Assembly: GCA_900554905.1 (NCBI GenBank) | Contig: USJB01000097.1 | Location: 1 to 5,142, forward strand | Length of the DNA: 5,142 bases | Origin: an uncultured Collinsella sp. | GTDB taxonomy: Bacteria; Actinomycetota; Coriobacteriia; Coriobacteriales; Coriobacteriaceae | Direction of reading: 5' to 3' | Shown: positions 4,545-5,142 of the stretch, in pieces | Layout of the letters: each line of letters begins with the position of its first letter | Numbering within the stretch: position 1 is the first letter of the stretch | Position numbers and translations under genes: made by a program | The notes under the pieces: generated by a model | Seen by the model: only the letters and a program-made list of their open reading frames with translations | Told to the model about the DNA's origin: nothing | Databases searched by the model: none

Positions 4545-5142
4545 CTAGAGCACCTCCGTGTAGCTGCCAAAGTAGGTGAAGCTCTCGCACACGTCGTCAA
4601 TCGAGTCGAGCAGGTCGTCGAGCGCCTTGCTGCCAAAGGGGCAGTCCAGGTCAAAGTAGAACATAAACTCAAAGTCGCGACCGGGGATGGGGCGGCTCTC
4701 CAGCTTGATGAGGTTGATGTTGAGCGTATAGAAGCGCTCGAGTACGCGATAAAGGGCGCCCGGTTCGTTGGCCGTGGTGATCATGAGCGAGGTACGGTTG
4801 GCGCCGGGGTAGACGCGGGGCTCGCGGCTGATGACGACAAAGCGCGTGTAGTTGTTGTCGGAGTCCTGGATGTTGGGCTCCAGTACCTCCAAGCCGTAGA
4901 GCGCCGCACAGCTGCGCGAGGCGATAGCGGCGACGTCGGTGCGCTCGGAGTTGGCGACCATCTCGGCCGACATGGCGGTGTTGGGGTATTTGGTGGCATG
5001 CAGGCCGTGGCCCTCGATAAAGCCGGCGCACTGGGCAATGGCTTGGCCGTGGCTGTAGACCTCGCGCACGTCGGCGAGCTTCTTGTTGGCCTCGGCGAGC
5101 GCCGCCTCAATCTGATCGTTGGAATCGGACTTAAGCTTGGTG
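4545..5142 (-). CDS. pheA: Prephenate dehydratase, C-terminal part (runs off the right edge)
   Basis: Converts prephenate to phenylpyruvate in phenylalanine synthesis. The 198 codons visible hold the end of the catalytic domain and the regulatory ACT domain. The frame stays open to the window edge, so the N-terminus is missing and a fused chorismate mutase cannot be checked. Counting the GTG at 5067-5069 as residue 1, it shows YSHGQA (5-10), the substrate motif TRF (75-77), and in the ACT domain GAL (104-106) and ESRP (124-127), the phenylalanine-binding signatures. Feedback inhibition by phenylalanine is therefore likely. The GTG is internal: codons upstream remain open and read like the usual lead-in to the SHxQA segment. 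The stretch upstream of the SHGQA motif is Asp/Asn/Ala-rich and seems longer than usual, and SHPQ reads SHGQ. Confidence 0.93.
   Translation of the reverse strand, partial: TKLKSDSNDQIEAALAEANKKLADVREVYSHGQAIAQCAGFIEGHGLHATKYPNTAMSAEMVANSERTDVAAIASRSCAALYGLEVLEPNIQDSDNNYTRFVVISREPRVYPGANRTSLMITTANEPGALYRVLERFYTLNINLIKLESRPIPGRDFEFMFYFDLDCPFGSKALDDLLDSIDDVCESFTYFGSYTEVL
4552..4557 (-). promoter_or_regulatory. Strong ribosome binding site (GGAGGT) for aroEK inside pheA
   Basis: GGAGGT on the - strand lies within the last codons of pheA, 7 nt before the aroEK ATG. With the zero-gap TAGATG junction it indicates tightly linked translation of PheA and AroE-AroK. Confidence 0.8.

Noticed and set aside
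5067..5069. GTG as the start of pheA
   Set aside because: The frame stays open upstream to the window edge and reads like prephenate dehydratase, and the catalytic domain would otherwise be truncated.
1..5142. CRISPR array, riboswitch or insertion sequence
   Set aside because: No regularly spaced repeats, no recognisable riboswitch core and no transposase or terminal repeats were seen.

Overview
The window looks like chromosomal DNA of a high-GC gut Actinobacterium of the class Coriobacteriia. Collinsella or a close relative is my best guess. This rests on the G/C-rich codon usage of the aromatic genes, a fused shikimate dehydrogenase-shikimate kinase, and the protein flavour. It is inference from the sequence, not a database result.

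Layout. On the + strand: (1) a complete ATP-binding subunit of a polysaccharide/teichoic-acid-type ABC exporter (1-768). (2) A tRNA-Arg with anticodon TCT (823-899) and a rho-independent terminator (909-940). (3) A short scar of an acyltransferase-3 family membrane protein (938-1170), in which a piece from near the N-terminus is joined out of frame to the C-terminal end. The scar carries no intact gene.

On the - strand, in transcription order from the right edge: (4) the 3' part of prephenate dehydratase (pheA, 4545 to beyond 5142). (5) A bifunctional AroE-AroK protein (3294-4544), whose ATG directly follows the pheA stop. (6) A 16-bp perfect hairpin (3251-3291), then type II dehydroquinase (aroQ, 2792-3229). 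(7) A terminator hairpin inside a larger 59-nt interrupted palindrome (2699-2757). (8) A likely promoter, then a two-gene cassette: a 149-residue DUF4869-like protein (2211-2660) and a 333-residue P-loop ATPase with a possible TOPRIM-like C-terminal half (1210-2211). The two overlap as TAATG. (9) A strong terminator (1171-1205).

The aromatic genes form one unit. AroQ makes dehydroshikimate, AroE-AroK converts it to shikimate 3-phosphate, and PheA later turns prephenate into phenylpyruvate for phenylalanine. The DUF4869/ATPase pair stands apart. It has its own promoter and terminator and a clearly lower GC content, and it sits between a housekeeping operon and a tRNA gene next to a decayed gene. 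That is the picture expected of an acquired accessory cassette. Its function is unknown, and it is the most interesting content of the window.
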